A stretch of DNA of 64,000 nucleotides from the NCBI GenBank assembly GCA_027493945.1, contig JAOSJU010000001.1:3034484-3098483 (forward strand). Direction: 5' to 3'. A program made the position numbers and the translations under genes. The first letter of the stretch is position 1; every line of letters begins with the position of its first letter. The notes beneath the pieces were generated by a model that was given only the letters and a program-made list of their open reading frames with translations, was not told the origin of the DNA and ran no database searches. Source of the stretch: Burkholderiaceae bacterium. Its GTDB lineage: Bacteria > Pseudomonadota > Gammaproteobacteria > Burkholderiales > Burkholderiaceae_E. This document shows positions 16,698 through 26,424 of this stretch, piece after piece.

Positions 16698-17250
16698 CGT
16701 CAGCGCCACGAGAGCCTCCAGGCGCCCGCTGCATGTCCCCGGACTCCGCCGGCAGGCTCGCCAGTGCTTCCAGCGACGAAGCCGGCAGCTTTAGGCGCCA
16801 AAGCGTGGGCGCCTTGTGACCAGGCTGGCGGCGAGACTCGATTCGGCCGGCGTCGCGTAGGGTTCGGAGAGCACGCCGAACGTTGTTGTGCTTGAACTCG
16901 GAGAACTCTGGGGCGCTCTCGAAGACGAACCCGAAGCGCACAGCGCATAGGTGGGTGATTTCGGGCGTATCCAGGAAAGCCGGTGCCGCTTGCTCCAGCT
17001 GCAAGACGATGAAGTCTGTGAGAGCACCTCGTGCCCCGTACCGCGTATGTGCTCGGACGATGCCGCCGGCATCCGGCCGGACGCGGTTGTCCGCCCGAGC
17101 CAAGGTACGGTCGAGGGCGCGCAGCTTCTCGGTGGCCTGGTCTCGAAGGGCAACCAGCTTTTCGATTCGCTCGGCCAGGCGGGCGAGCTCGCCAGCGAGC
17201 ATCGCGCGCTCGTTCAGGAGCCACTTCAGGTGCGGCGGGGTCTTGCTCAC
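16630..17250 (-). CDS. Island protein of unknown function, first gene of the cluster
   Basis: From a GTG at 17250 the product has 206 residues. It shares HLKWLLNERAML, a long charged helix (LAERIEKLVALRDQATEKLR), YGARGALTDFIVLQLEQ, an LDTPEITHLCAVRFGF block and NNVRRALRTLRDAGRIESR with the last gene of the cluster. The tail after about residue 170 is low-complexity and overlaps the next gene, so the true end may be earlier if a frameshift is present. An inverted repeat just upstream (17,267-17,298) may be its operator. The function is unknown. Confidence 0.6.
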   Translation of the reverse strand: MSKTPPHLKWLLNERAMLAGELARLAERIEKLVALRDQATEKLRALDRTLARADNRVRPDAGGIVRAHTRYGARGALTDFIVLQLEQAAPAFLDTPEITHLCAVRFGFVFESAPEFSEFKHNNVRRALRTLRDAGRIESRRQPGHKAPTLWRLKLPASSLEALASLPAESGDMQRAPGGSRGADDDPHEDPEGPHAPGESRCRRPR

Positions 17251-17266
17251 GGGAGGGGGTCATAAG

Positions 17267-17298
17267 GGTGACGGTACCTCAGTCAAGGCACCGTCACC
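17267..17298. promoter_or_regulatory. Inverted repeat upstream of the three-gene cluster
   Basis: GGTGACGGT (17267-17275) and ACCGTCACC (17290-17298) form a nine-base inverted repeat, 17 bases upstream of the GTG at 17250. It is a candidate operator or a leader hairpin for the minus-strand cluster. Confidence 0.5.
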
Positions 17299-17415
17299 GC
17301 CCCAAAACGCCCGTCAGTAGCGTGTTTCCGAGCTTTGCAGGAAGCTTGGGTCAACAGCGCTATAACACCCTTGCCGGCTGCCGGTCCGGCGCGCAGCGCC
17401 CGGCCGGCCCGATCG

Positions 17416-18075
17416 TCAGCGCGGCGCAGCCTCGGCCACGTAGATCTCGACCCGGCGGTTCTTCGCCCTGCCCGCCGCCGTGGAGTTGTCGGCGATCGGC
17501 TCGTGCGAGCCGCGACCGTCGATCGCGATGCGCGCCGCGTCGACGCCGCGCGCAGCGAGGTACTGGCGCGTGTTGGCCGCGCGGTTGATCGACAGAGGGT
17601 CGTTGATCGCGTCGGTGCCGGTGGTGTCGGTGTGCCCGACGATGCGCACGGTGGTTGTCGGGTTCGCGTTCAGCGTCTGCGCGAAGCGGTCCAGAATCGG
17701 CTGGAAATTGGGCTTGATGTCGGCGCGCCCGGTGTCGAACGAGATGTCGCTCGGAATCTCGAGCTTCAGCTGGTTGTCGGCGGTCTGCGAGACGCCCACG
17801 CCAGTGCCGGCCGTGGCCTGCTCCATTGCCTTCTTCTGGTCTTCCATCCGCTTGGACCAGACGTAGGTGCCGATGCCGCCGGCCGCTGCGCCGAGCACCG
17901 CGCCGGTGCGCGTCGCGCCGCCGCTGCCGCCCACCGCGCTGCCCAGCGCCGCGCCCACCACGGCGCCGACACCGGTGCCGACCGCGGTGCGCTGCTGGGT
18001 TTCGGTCATGTTGGCACAGCCCGCCGGGGCGGCCGACGCCACGATGCAAACCAGGAAAGTCTTCTTCGTTGCCAT
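17416..18075 (-). CDS. OmpA-family lipoprotein with glycine zipper
   Basis: The 219-residue protein is exported and lipid-modified. The signal peptide MATKKTFLVCIVASAAPAGC ends in a lipobox-like APAGC. A glycine-zipper segment follows (GTGVGAVVGAALGSAVGG), then a C-terminal OmpA domain (about 110-219) with VRIVGHTDTTGTDAINDPLS and AKNRRVEIYV, which binds peptidoglycan. The ATG at 18075 is chosen because of the GAGAGG ribosome-binding site upstream, although the frame is open further. It resembles YiaD-like lipoproteins. It is the first conserved chromosomal gene to the right of the island. Confidence 0.88.
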   Translation of the reverse strand: MATKKTFLVCIVASAAPAGCANMTETQQRTAVGTGVGAVVGAALGSAVGGSGGATRTGAVLGAAAGGIGTYVWSKRMEDQKKAMEQATAGTGVGVSQTADNQLKLEIPSDISFDTGRADIKPNFQPILDRFAQTLNANPTTTVRIVGHTDTTGTDAINDPLSINRAANTRQYLAARGVDAARIAIDGRGSHEPIADNSTAAGRAKNRRVEIYVAEAAPR

Positions 18076-18236
18076 GATGCACCTCTCTTGCGGGTGTGCC
18101 GGGAGATCTTGCGGGGCTGGGTACCGGCCGCGCATGCCCGGTGGGATTCCGGATGGCCCAATCGTAGCGGAGATCGCGCCCGACCTCACCGGGCCGCCGG
18201 CGCGAGGCCGCTACAATGGGTCAACGGAGGACAAAG

Positions 18237-18971
18237 ATGAACGTGGTTCACCTGCCGGGGCTGCCCGGCGTCACGCATGCGGGGCCGGAGCTCGAACCGT
18301 ATCTCGTCCCGACCCGGTTCCTCGATCATGAGACGCTGCAGGTTCGTCGCTTCGTGAGCGAAGCGATCGGCGACGCGACCGATGCGCGAACGCGCGCGGT
18401 GCGCCTGTTCTACGCGGTGCGCGATCGCATCCGCTACGACCCCTACCGGATCAGCTACGAGCCCGACGCCTATCGCGCGAGCCAGGTGATCCGGGACGGC
18501 TACGGCTGGTGCGTCTCGAAGGCCGGCCTGCTCGCGGCCTGCGCGCGCGCGGTGGGCATCGCGTCGGCGATCGGGTTGGCCGACGTCGTCAACCACCTGA
18601 ACACCGAGAAGCTGCGCGCGCGCATGGGCGGGATCGACATTTTCTACGACCACGGTTATGCCGCGCTGCTGATCGAGGGTCGCTGGGTGAAGGCCGTGCC
18701 CGCGTTCAACATCGAACTGTGCGAGCGCTTCGGTGTGCGCCCCACCGACTTCGACGGCCTGGGCGACGCGCTCTACCAGGAGCACGACACGCACGGCCGC
18801 CTGCACATGCAGTACCCGGCCGACCACGGCACCTGGTCCGACCTGCCGCTGCAGCAGGTGCGCGACGACATGGTGCGCCACTACCCCGGCGCTTCGTTCT
18901 CGGCCGGCGCCGACTCGGCGCCCGTGTCGCCGGAAGACCGCTTCGAGAACGAAACGCCGCTCGGGACCTGA
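18237..18971 (+). CDS. Transglutaminase-like cysteine peptidase family protein
   Basis: The 244-residue protein has the transglutaminase-like core. The nucleophile Cys is in YGWCVSKAGLLAACAR, where the usual G-x-C is replaced by YGWC, and the His is in YDHGYAALLIEGRWV. The usual Asp strand is less clear (VKAVPAFNIELC). No signal peptide is seen, so it is probably cytoplasmic. ATG at 18237 follows GGAGGA and is preferred over an earlier in-frame ATG. It is divergent from the OmpA lipoprotein. The substrate is unknown. Confidence 0.8.
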   Translation: MNVVHLPGLPGVTHAGPELEPYLVPTRFLDHETLQVRRFVSEAIGDATDARTRAVRLFYAVRDRIRYDPYRISYEPDAYRASQVIRDGYGWCVSKAGLLAACARAVGIASAIGLADVVNHLNTEKLRARMGGIDIFYDHGYAALLIEGRWVKAVPAFNIELCERFGVRPTDFDGLGDALYQEHDTHGRLHMQYPADHGTWSDLPLQQVRDDMVRHYPGASFSAGADSAPVSPEDRFENETPLGT

Positions 18972-18987
18972 GCGCCCATCGGCGCAA

Positions 18988-19893
18988 TCAGCGCGTCGCG
19001 CGGGCCTGGCGGACGGGCAGCAGCACGCTGGCCATCGCGACGAGGACGGCCGCGAGCGCGACCCAGTCCTGCCATTCCGGCTGCTCTCCGAGCATCGCGA
19101 TTCCCGAGAACAAGCCAATCACCGGAATCAGCATCACCGACAGCCCGCTCGCCACCGGCGGCAGGATCGACACGAGCCGGAACCAGACGAGCTGGGCGAA
19201 GCCGAAGACGATGACGGCGTTGTACGCGATCGCGCCCCATCCGGCCGCGCCGGGCGCGCGCGTCCAGCTGTCGCGCTCGAAAACCAGCGCCAGGCTGCCG
19301 CAGACGGCGAGGCCGATCGCCACCGACCAGAAGGTGATCGCGAGGATGTGCGCCCGCAGTCGCCTGCGGCGCATCAGGTGCGTGCCCAACCCCCATATCG
19401 CGGCGGCCGACAGCATCAGCAGCATGCCCAGCGGGCGGCCGGCGATCGCGCCGATCTCGCCGCCCAGCAAGAGCAGCACGCCGAGCGCCGCCGCACCGAC
19501 GCCGATCCACAGCCTTCGGGACGGATGATCGCCATAGACGGCGATGCCGATCAGCGCGGTCCAGACCGGCATCGTGTACGCGAGAATCGCTGCGCGCCCC
19601 GACGGCAGCAGCTTCAGCGCGTAGATCGACAGGACGATCCAGAGCACCATGTTCGTCAGCGCGAGCACGAACAGCTCGCCGCGCTCCTCGCGCGGCACGC
19701 GCAGCGACACGCCGCCGACGCGCGCGATGAGTGCGAGCGCCGGCAGCCCGCCGACCATGGTCAGCGCGCGAAAGCTCATCGGCGCGAACTCGTTCACGCC
19801 GACCTTCATGATCGGCCAGTTCACGCCCCACGCAAGCGTCAGCAGCGCCAGCAGCCAGAGGTCGCGCGGCGAAAGACGAAGCGGCTCGTTCAT
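18988..19893 (-). CDS. EamA/DMT-family transporter
   Basis: The product has 301 residues with about ten hydrophobic helices, arranged as two EamA repeats. The first begins LLALLTLAWGVNWPIMKVG and the second contains AAAIWGLGTHLMRRRRL. Members of the drug/metabolite transporter superfamily export amino acids, nucleotides or metabolites; the substrate cannot be told here. ATG at 19893 is chosen because the hydrophobic first helix begins just after it. It converges on the transglutaminase-like gene and diverges from pyrF. Confidence 0.87.
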   Translation of the reverse strand: MNEPLRLSPRDLWLLALLTLAWGVNWPIMKVGVNEFAPMSFRALTMVGGLPALALIARVGGVSLRVPREERGELFVLALTNMVLWIVLSIYALKLLPSGRAAILAYTMPVWTALIGIAVYGDHPSRRLWIGVGAAALGVLLLLGGEIGAIAGRPLGMLLMLSAAAIWGLGTHLMRRRRLRAHILAITFWSVAIGLAVCGSLALVFERDSWTRAPGAAGWGAIAYNAVIVFGFAQLVWFRLVSILPPVASGLSVMLIPVIGLFSGIAMLGEQPEWQDWVALAAVLVAMASVLLPVRQARATR

Positions 19894-19937
19894 CGTCTGG
19901 ATAGAATGGAATCGTCGAAAGCGGGGAAGGAGAGCCG

Positions 19938-20747
19938 GTGAGTTTCGTCGTTTCGTTGCAGGCTGCCCGGGCGCAGGCCGACTCGATGCTGTGCGTCGGC
20001 CTCGATCCGGATCCGTCGCGCCTGCCCGCGCACCTTGCCGGGCGCCCCGGCGCGATCCTTGCATTCTGCCGCGAGATCGTCGATGCCACCGCGGAATTCG
20101 CCTGCGCGTTCAAGCCGCAGATCGCGTACTTCGCCGCGGCGCGCGCCGAGGACCAGCTCGAGGAACTGGTCGCGCACATTCACCGCGCGCACCCCGGCAA
20201 GCCCGTGATCCTCGACGCCAAGCGCGGAGACATCGGCGCCACCGCCGAGCAGTATGCCCGCGAGGCGTTCGAGCGCTACCGGGCCGATGCGGTCACGGTC
20301 AACCCGTACATGGGTTTCGATTCTCTCGAGCCCTGGCTCGCGTGGCGCGATCGCGGCGTCATCCTGCTGTGCCGCACCTCCAACCCCGGCGGCAGCGACC
20401 TGCAGGCGCTCGACGTGGGCGGTGAGCGACTCTACGAGCGGGTCGCGCGGCTCGCCGCGGGCCCCTCGAACAGCGGCGGCCAGCTCGGCCTGGTGGTGGG
20501 CGCCACCTTTCCGGCCGAACTCGCGCGCGTGCGCGCGATCGCCGGCGAATTGCCGTTGCTGGTGCCCGGCATCGGCGCGCAGGGCGGCGACATCGAGGCC
20601 ACGGTGCGCGCCGGCGGGCGGCGGATGATCGTCAATTCGTCGCGCGCGATCCTCTATGCGAGCCGCGCCGAAGACTTCGCCCCGGCAGCTGCCACGGTGG
20701 CCGGGACGACCCGCGACGCGCTGCGCGACGCCCTCGCCGGTTGCTGA
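19938..20747 (+). CDS. pyrF: Orotidine 5'-phosphate decarboxylase
   Basis: PyrF makes UMP from OMP in the last step of pyrimidine synthesis. The 269-residue protein has the active-site motif [16 protein letters not shown] (Lys, Asp and Lys-type residues of the DxKxxD family) and the long form typical of this bacterial group. The phosphate-binding end is [10 protein letters not shown]. The GTG start has GGAAGGAGA upstream. The TAGAAT at 19,902 may be its -10 element. The gene is complete. Confidence 0.94.
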   Translation: MSFVVSLQAARAQADSMLCVGLDPDPSRLPAHLAGRPGAILAFCREIVDATAEFACAFKPQIAYFAAARAEDQLEELVAHIHRAHPGKPVILDAKRGDIGATAEQYAREAFERYRADAVTVNPYMGFDSLEPWLAWRDRGVILLCRTSNPGGSDLQALDVGGERLYERVARLAAGPSNSGGQLGLVVGATFPAELARVRAIAGELPLLVPGIGAQGGDIEATVRAGGRRMIVNSSRAILYASRAEDFAPAAATVAGTTRDALRDALAGC

Positions 20748-20805
20748 GCGGCGCGGCGCTACACTTGCGCTCGGGGCTGCCCAGGGCGGCGTAGACTGGT
20801 TCCGG

Positions 20806-21492
20806 ATGCGCATCCTTCTCGCTGAAGACGATCAGGTCATGGCCGACGGCCTGTCGCGCTCGCTGCGCGGCACGGGCTACGCGGTCGATCACGCCGCTTC
20901 CGGGCGCGACGCCGACACCGCGCTGGCGACCCAGACGTACGACCTGGTGATCCTCGACCTCGGGCTGCCGGGACTGCCCGGGCTGCGCGTCCTCGAGCGG
21001 CTGCGCGCGCGAAACGTCGCGGTGCCGGTGCTGATCCTCACTGCCGCCGACTCGGTCGAGCAGCGGGTGCGCGGACTCGACCTGGGCGCCGACGACTTCA
21101 TGGCCATGCCGTTCGCGCTCTCCGAGCTCGAGGCGCGCGTGCGCGCGCTGGTCCGCCGCAGCATGGGCAGCGGCAGCAGCCGGCTGCGCTGCGGACCGCT
21201 GTCGTTCGACCAGGTCAGCCGTACCGCGTTCCTCGGCGAGCATCCGCTGGAGCTCTCGGCGCGCGAGATCGGGCTGCTCGAAGTACTGATGCAGCGTATG
21301 GGACGGCTGGTCAGCAAGGAGCAGATCGTCGATCACGTCTGCGAATGGGGCGACGAGATCAGCCTCAACGCGATCGAGGTCTACGTGCACAGGCTGCGCC
21401 GCAAGCTCGAAGGCTGCGATATCCGCATCGCCACCGTGCGCGGCCTCGGTTACTGCCTCGAACGGCCGATCGAAACCGCGGCGCAGGGATGA
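20806..21492 (+). CDS. OmpR-family response regulator (TctD-like)
   Basis: The 228-residue protein has a receiver domain (1-115) with the acidic pair in LLAEDDQ and the phospho-acceptor Asp in VILDLGLPG, and an OmpR-type winged helix (about 130-220) ending RTVRGLGYCLERP-like. The usual conserved Lys before Pro in GADD..KPF is Met here (DDFMAMPF), which would weaken phospho-signalling if real; one base change separates Met and Lys codons. ATG at 20806 starts the receiver fold directly. It overlaps the sensor kinase gene by four bases. Confidence 0.9.
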   Translation: MRILLAEDDQVMADGLSRSLRGTGYAVDHAASGRDADTALATQTYDLVILDLGLPGLPGLRVLERLRARNVAVPVLILTAADSVEQRVRGLDLGADDFMAMPFALSELEARVRALVRRSMGSGSSRLRCGPLSFDQVSRTAFLGEHPLELSAREIGLLEVLMQRMGRLVSKEQIVDHVCEWGDEISLNAIEVYVHRLRRKLEGCDIRIATVRGLGYCLERPIETAAQG

Positions 21493-23032
21493 AACCCGCC
21501 GGTACCGCGCCGTCGGTGCTCGGCGACCTGATCGCAACGCGCGAGTCGCCGCCTCGTCCTGCTCTTGCCGATCGCAAGGCACGCTCGCGCCCGGGCCGGC
21601 GCGAGCCGGCCGGCCCGCACGAGCAGCGCTCGCTGTTCGGCGAGATCCTCGACTGGATGTTCGCGCCGCTGCTGCTGCTCTGGCCGCTGTCGGTGGCAGT
21701 GACCTTTCTCGTGGCCCGCTCGCTGGCCGACGCTCCGTTCGACCGCTCGCTCTCCGATCGCACGCTGGTGCTGCTCGAGCACGTGAAGGCGACAGCCGTC
21801 GCGCCGGCGGCCGAACCGCTCGCGGTGACGGCGAGCCACCTGCTGCAGGGCAACGAGGAAGGCCGGGTGTACTTCCAGGTGCTCGAAATCGACGGCACCC
21901 TGATCGCCGGCGATGCCGACTTCCCGCGTCCGCGTCTGTACGACTTCCCGGAAGTCGAACGGGTGAAGCTGCGCAACGCGATCATGCACGGCACGGAGTT
22001 GAGGGTCGCGTACTCCCATCTGCTCAAACCCTCGGCCTCGGGGAACTGAGCGGACGCTGGATGCTGGTGCAGGTCGGCGAGACGCTGCAGCGCCGCAGCC
22101 AGCTGGCCAACGAGATCATCAAGGGCGTGATCTTTCCGCAATTCCTGATCCTGCCGCTGGCGCTCGGTCTCGTCTGGTTCGGGCTGTCCCGAGGCCTGGC
22201 TCCGCTGCAGTCGCTGCAGCACCGGATCCGCACCCGGCGGCCCGACGACCTGTCGCCGATCGACCCGCGCGGAGCCCCCGAGGAGATCGCCCCGCTGGTC
22301 GACGCGTTCAACGACCTGCTGGCACGCCGGGCGCTCAGCCTGGGCGCGCAGAAGCGCTTCATCGCCGATGCCGCCCACCAGATGAAGACGCCGCTGGCCG
22401 GGCTGCGCACCCAGGCCGAACTCGCGATGCGCGAGACCGATCCGAAGCAGCTGCAGCGCAGCCTCATGCAGCTCGTGCGCAGCGCCGCGCGCACTGCGCA
22501 CCTGGTGAGCCAGCTGCTGTCGCTGGCCCACACCGAGAACCTGCGCGATTCGGCAGCGATGGAGCCCCTCGACCTGCGACGGCTGGTGCGCACGCTCGCG
22601 TCGGAATGGGTCGACGAAGCGCTGAAGCGGCGCATCGATTTCGGCGTCGAGGACGACGAGACCGCCGCACCGATCAGCGGCCACCCGATCCTGTTGCGCG
22701 AACTGGTCGCGAACCTGATCGACAACGCGCTGCGCTATACGCCCGAGCGCGGCGTCGTCACCGTGCGCACCTACGCGAACGCCGACGAGGTCGTGCTCGA
22801 GGTCGAGGACGACGGCAGCGGCATTCCCGGGGCCGAGCGCGCGATGGTGTTCGAGCGCTTCTACCGGATGCCGGGCGCGCCTGGCGACGGCAGCGGCCTG
22901 GGGCTGCCGATCGTGCGCGAGATCGCCGCGCAGCACGGCGCCCGGGTCGAGATCGACGACGGCATCGCATGGCCGGCCGAGCGCGGGCACGGTGCCGGCA
23001 CCCGGATATCGGTGCACTTCCCGACGCTTTGA
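21489..23032 (+). CDS. Sensor histidine kinase (TctE-like), one frameshift in this sequence
   Basis: This is the partner kinase of the upstream regulator. The N-terminal part (21489 to about 22043) has a transmembrane helix (FAPLLLLWPLSVAVTFLVA) and the 2CSK_N-type sensor region. The second part holds a second membrane helix (FLILPLALGLVWFG), a HAMP-like region, the phospho-accepting His in ADAAHQMKTPL, the N box LIDNALRYTPE and the G boxes DDGSGIPG and GSGLGLPIV. One G seems missing from the G-run at 22040-22043. Adding it joins the parts (KPSASGELSGRWML). The signal is unknown; TctE-type kinases often sense tricarboxylates. Confidence 0.87.
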
Positions 23033-23057
23033 CAGCGCAAGCCCGGATTCGTAGAAT
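23029..23057 (+). promoter_or_regulatory. Sigma-70 promoter of tRNA-Met
   Basis: TTGACA (23029-23034) and TAGAAT (23052-23057) are exactly 17 bases apart, 12 bases before the mature tRNA start. The -35 box overlaps the stop codon of the kinase gene. Confidence 0.8.
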
Positions 23058-23069
23058 CGCGGGTTCGCT

Positions 23070-23146
<77 letters not shown>

Positions 23147-23210
23147 CCCTCTCCCGCGCAGCCGACGAAGTCACACAACCAGTGGCACGCAACCGAGGCA
23201 CGCATCGACC

Positions 23211-23609
23211 ATGCTGCTGCAGCCGCGAGATCACGCCCCGTGTCGCGCCAGGCGCCGCGCGCTGAGTGCGGCGGCGGCGGTAGCGCTGGCCTGGTGGCTC
23301 CCGGCGTCGGCCCAGGGCGCGCGAAACTTCCCACAGGCGGCGCGCCCGGGGCGCTTCGCGATGCGCGTCTTCCCCGAGGCCGCGCTCGACGGCCAACCGG
23401 TTCGGCTGGCCGCCGGCGCACGCATCTACGACCAGCGCAACATGATCGTGATGCCGGCCAGCCTGTCGGGCAGCTTCGACGCGCTGGTCGAGCGCGACCC
23501 GGTCGGCGATATTTCGCGGGTCTGGCTCCTCACGCCCGAAGAGTTGCGGGCCGCGCAGGCGCGCGAGCGCGAGCGCGAGCGGGCACGATCGGCCGGAAGC
23601 GGCCGCTGA
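23211..23609 (+). CDS. Small exported protein upstream of miaB
   Basis: The product has 132 residues from ATG at 23211; the frame is open further upstream into the tRNA. An Arg-rich start is followed by a hydrophobic signal segment ([20 protein letters not shown]), so it is probably periplasmic. The body contains an [15 protein letters not shown] stretch and [13 protein letters not shown], and ends in a run of Arg-Glu repeats. I do not recognise a named family. It lies 34 bases before miaB on the same strand and may be co-transcribed. Confidence 0.65.
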   Translation: MLLQPRDHAPCRARRRALSAAAAVALAWWLPASAQGARNFPQAARPGRFAMRVFPEAALDGQPVRLAAGARIYDQRNMIVMPASLSGSFDALVERDPVGDISRVWLLTPEELRAAQARERERERARSAGSGR

Positions 23610-23643
23610 AGCGGCGAGTGCATCCCGGCAGCAGGCGACACCC

Positions 23644-24978
23644 GTGAGCACCCGGCTCTACATCCGCACGTTCGGATGCCAGATGAACGAGTACGACTCG
23701 GACCGGATGGCCGACGTGCTCGCCGAGTCCGAGGGCGCGCGCAAGACCGACCGCCCCGAAGATGCCGACATCATCCTGTTCAACACCTGCTCGGTGCGCG
23801 AGAAGGCCGAGGAGAAGGTGTTCTCCGATCTCGGCCGCATCAGCGCGCTCAAGCGCCAGCGCCCCGACCTCCTCGTCGGCGTCGGCGGTTGCGTGGCCAG
23901 CCAGGAGGGCGCCGCGATCGTTGCGCGCGCGCCGTACGTCGACCTCGTGTTCGGTCCGCAGACGCTGCACCGCTTGCCCGAGCTCATTGCGCGGCGCCGC
24001 GCCAGCGGCCAGCCGCAGGTCGACGTGAGCTTCCCCGAGATCGAGAAGTTCGACCGCCTGCCGCCGGCGCGCACCGAAGGCGCCACGGCGTTCGTGTCGA
24101 TCATGGAGGGCTGCAGCAAGTACTGCAGCTTCTGCGTCGTGCCGTATACGCGCGGCGACGAAGTGTCGCGCCCGCTCGAAGACGTGCTGGTCGAGATCGC
24201 CGGGCTCGCCGACCAGGGGGTGCGCGAAGTCACGCTGCTCGGCCAGAACGTGAACGTTTGGCGCGGTGCGATGCCCGGCGGCCAAGCCGGCGATTTCGCG
24301 CTGCTGCTCGACTACGTCTGCGAGATTCCCGGCATCGATCGCGTGCGCTACACCACCTCGCACCCGAAGGAGTTCACGCAGCGGCTGATCGACGCGTACG
24401 CACGCCTGCCGAAGCTGGTCGATCACGTGCACTTGCCGGTGCAGTCGGGTTCCGACCGCATCCTCGCGGCGATGAAGCGCGGCTATACCGTTCTCGAGTA
24501 CAAGTCGATCGTGCGCCGGCTGCGGGCGGTGCGCCCCGGCATCAGCCTGTCCAGCGACTTCATCGTCGGTTTCCCGGGCGAGACGGCCGACGACTTCGAA
24601 CGCACGCTGCAGCTCGCCGAAGAGCTCGGCTTCGACAACTCGTTCTCCTTCGTCTACAGCCCTCGCCCCGGAACGCCTGCGGCCGACCTCGCCGACGACA
24701 CCCCGCAGGAGGTCAAGCTCGAGCGATTGCATCGGCTGCAGGCGGTAATCGACGCCAACGCCCGGCGCATCAGCGAGGCAATGGTCGGCAGCGTGCAGCG
24801 GGTGCTCGTCGAAGGGCCATCGCGCCGCGACGCCGGCGAGTTCGCCAGTCGTACCGGCAACAATCGGGTCGTGAACTTCGCGGGTCCGCAAAGCCTCGTC
24901 GGCGAGTTCGCCGACGTGCGGATCACCGCCGCGCTGGCGCACTCGTTGCGCGGCGAGGCGGTGGTGCACGGCGCATGA
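23644..24978 (+). CDS. miaB: tRNA-2-methylthio-N6-dimethylallyladenosine synthase
   Basis: MiaB adds a methylthio group to i6A37 of tRNAs. The 444-residue enzyme has an N-terminal UPF0004 domain ([17 protein letters not shown], with cluster Cys), the radical-SAM motif CSKYCSFC and a C-terminal TRAM domain. All six cluster cysteines are where expected. The start is a GTG at 23644. The gene is complete, and its stop overlaps the next ATG by four bases. Confidence 0.95.
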   Translation: MSTRLYIRTFGCQMNEYDSDRMADVLAESEGARKTDRPEDADIILFNTCSVREKAEEKVFSDLGRISALKRQRPDLLVGVGGCVASQEGAAIVARAPYVDLVFGPQTLHRLPELIARRRASGQPQVDVSFPEIEKFDRLPPARTEGATAFVSIMEGCSKYCSFCVVPYTRGDEVSRPLEDVLVEIAGLADQGVREVTLLGQNVNVWRGAMPGGQAGDFALLLDYVCEIPGIDRVRYTTSHPKEFTQRLIDAYARLPKLVDHVHLPVQSGSDRILAAMKRGYTVLEYKSIVRRLRAVRPGISLSSDFIVGFPGETADDFERTLQLAEELGFDNSFSFVYSPRPGTPAADLADDTPQEVKLERLHRLQAVIDANARRISEAMVGSVQRVLVEGPSRRDAGEFASRTGNNRVVNFAGPQSLVGEFADVRITAALAHSLRGEAVVHGA

Positions 24979-26422
24979 GGTTCGCTGCGCACGCGACCGG
25001 CGCGTGGGTCTCGCGGCGCGCCGCGAAGGCGCGCTCGCTGGCGATGTCAGGGCTGTGGGCGCTCGTCGCACCGGCCGCGCTGGCGCAGCCGCAATCCCAG
25101 CCACCATCGCCGGCGCCAACCGTGGCGGCTTCCCCCGGCGGCGTCGATGCACAGGCGCTTCACCCGGCCCCGCTTTCGCAACTGCTCGCGACCGCGCGCA
25201 GCCTGATCGACGGGGGGCGCGCCGATGTTGCGTTCCGCACGCTCGAAGCCCGCGTCGCAGACTACGCCGGCGACCCCGACTTCGACTACCTGCTGGGGCT
25301 TGCGGCGCTCGACTCGGGCCGCCCCGGACAGGCGGTGATCGCCCTCGAGCGCGTCCTGATGGTGCGGCCCGGCTTCCTGCAGGCGCGCGCCGAGATTGCC
25401 CGCGCCTATTTCGCGTTGCGCGAGCGCGAGAATGCCCGGCGCGAGTTCGAGACCGTCGCCGCGCAGCGCATTCCGGAGGATGCCCGGCGCATCATCGGCC
25501 GCTACCGGACGCGATCCGCCGCGTCGACGAGGCCGGGCGGCCCAGCCTGGTCGGACTGCTCGAACTCGAGACCGGCTACGACTCGAACGTCAACTTCGGG
25601 AGCTCCACGGGTCAGTGGGTGCTTGCCGACGGCACCGCAGTCATTCCGCTGGGCATCAGCCTTCCGAGAAGCAGTTCCGTTTTCGCCGGCGCGCTGGGCC
25701 TGAACTGGGCCGTACCGATGGGTGGCGGCTGGCAGTGGACGACTGGCGGCCGCGCCTCGCTTCGGCGCTACCCCGGTGCACATACACTGGACCAGGATCA
25801 ATTCGACCTTTCTTCGGGGTTCGCCTTCCGCACCGGTTGCCACCAGTTCAACATGCTCGCGCAGTACCAACACCTCCAGTTGGGCGACTCGGCTTTCCGC
25901 AACGCCTTGGGCGCTATCGGCCAGTGGCAGTGCGACATCGACGCCCGCACGCAGATCGGCGCCTACGTGCAGGCGTTCTCGCTCGACTTTCCGGGGGAGT
26001 CGCTGCGCGACGCCCGTCGCAGCGCGCTGGGCCTGACTCTCGCGCGCGTCCTCGCGGGCGCTCGGCGGCCGGTCTTCGTGGCCGGCATGCAGGCCGGAAC
26101 CGAGACATCGCGCCGCGATCTGGACAACCTCTCGTACGACTTCGTAGGTGCTCGCGCCGCCCTGAGCATGGGCGTCGGTGACGGCTGGCGATGCTTCGCC
26201 GCGATTTCCTGGGAGGCGCGCGATTTCGACGGCATCGAACCGATCTTCGGCGTCGCTCGCAGCGACCGGCAGACCGAGTTGCGCCCGGGAGCCGAACGGG
26301 CTCTTTCAGCCGACTGGTCGATCGCCCCGGCGATCACCTATACCCGCAACCGTTCGACGCTCGGTCCGAACGATTTCCGGCGCGCGCAGGCGGGCCTGAC
26401 CTTGCGCTACAGGTTCCAGTGA
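24975..26422 (+). CDS. Slam-like outer-membrane protein (TPR plus DUF560-type barrel), one frameshift
   Basis: The N-terminal part has a signal peptide ([13 protein letters not shown]) and TPR-like helices ([56 protein letters not shown]). The C-terminal part begins with [13 protein letters not shown] and goes on as a 14-strand-like beta-barrel ending in LTLRYRFQ with a terminal aromatic region. This is the layout of surface lipoprotein assembly modulators. The frame changes near 25,505 (one base missing in [12 protein letters not shown]), probably a sequence error. It overlaps miaB by four bases and is followed after two bases by its probable substrate gene. Confidence 0.75.
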
Positions 26423-26424
26423 CG

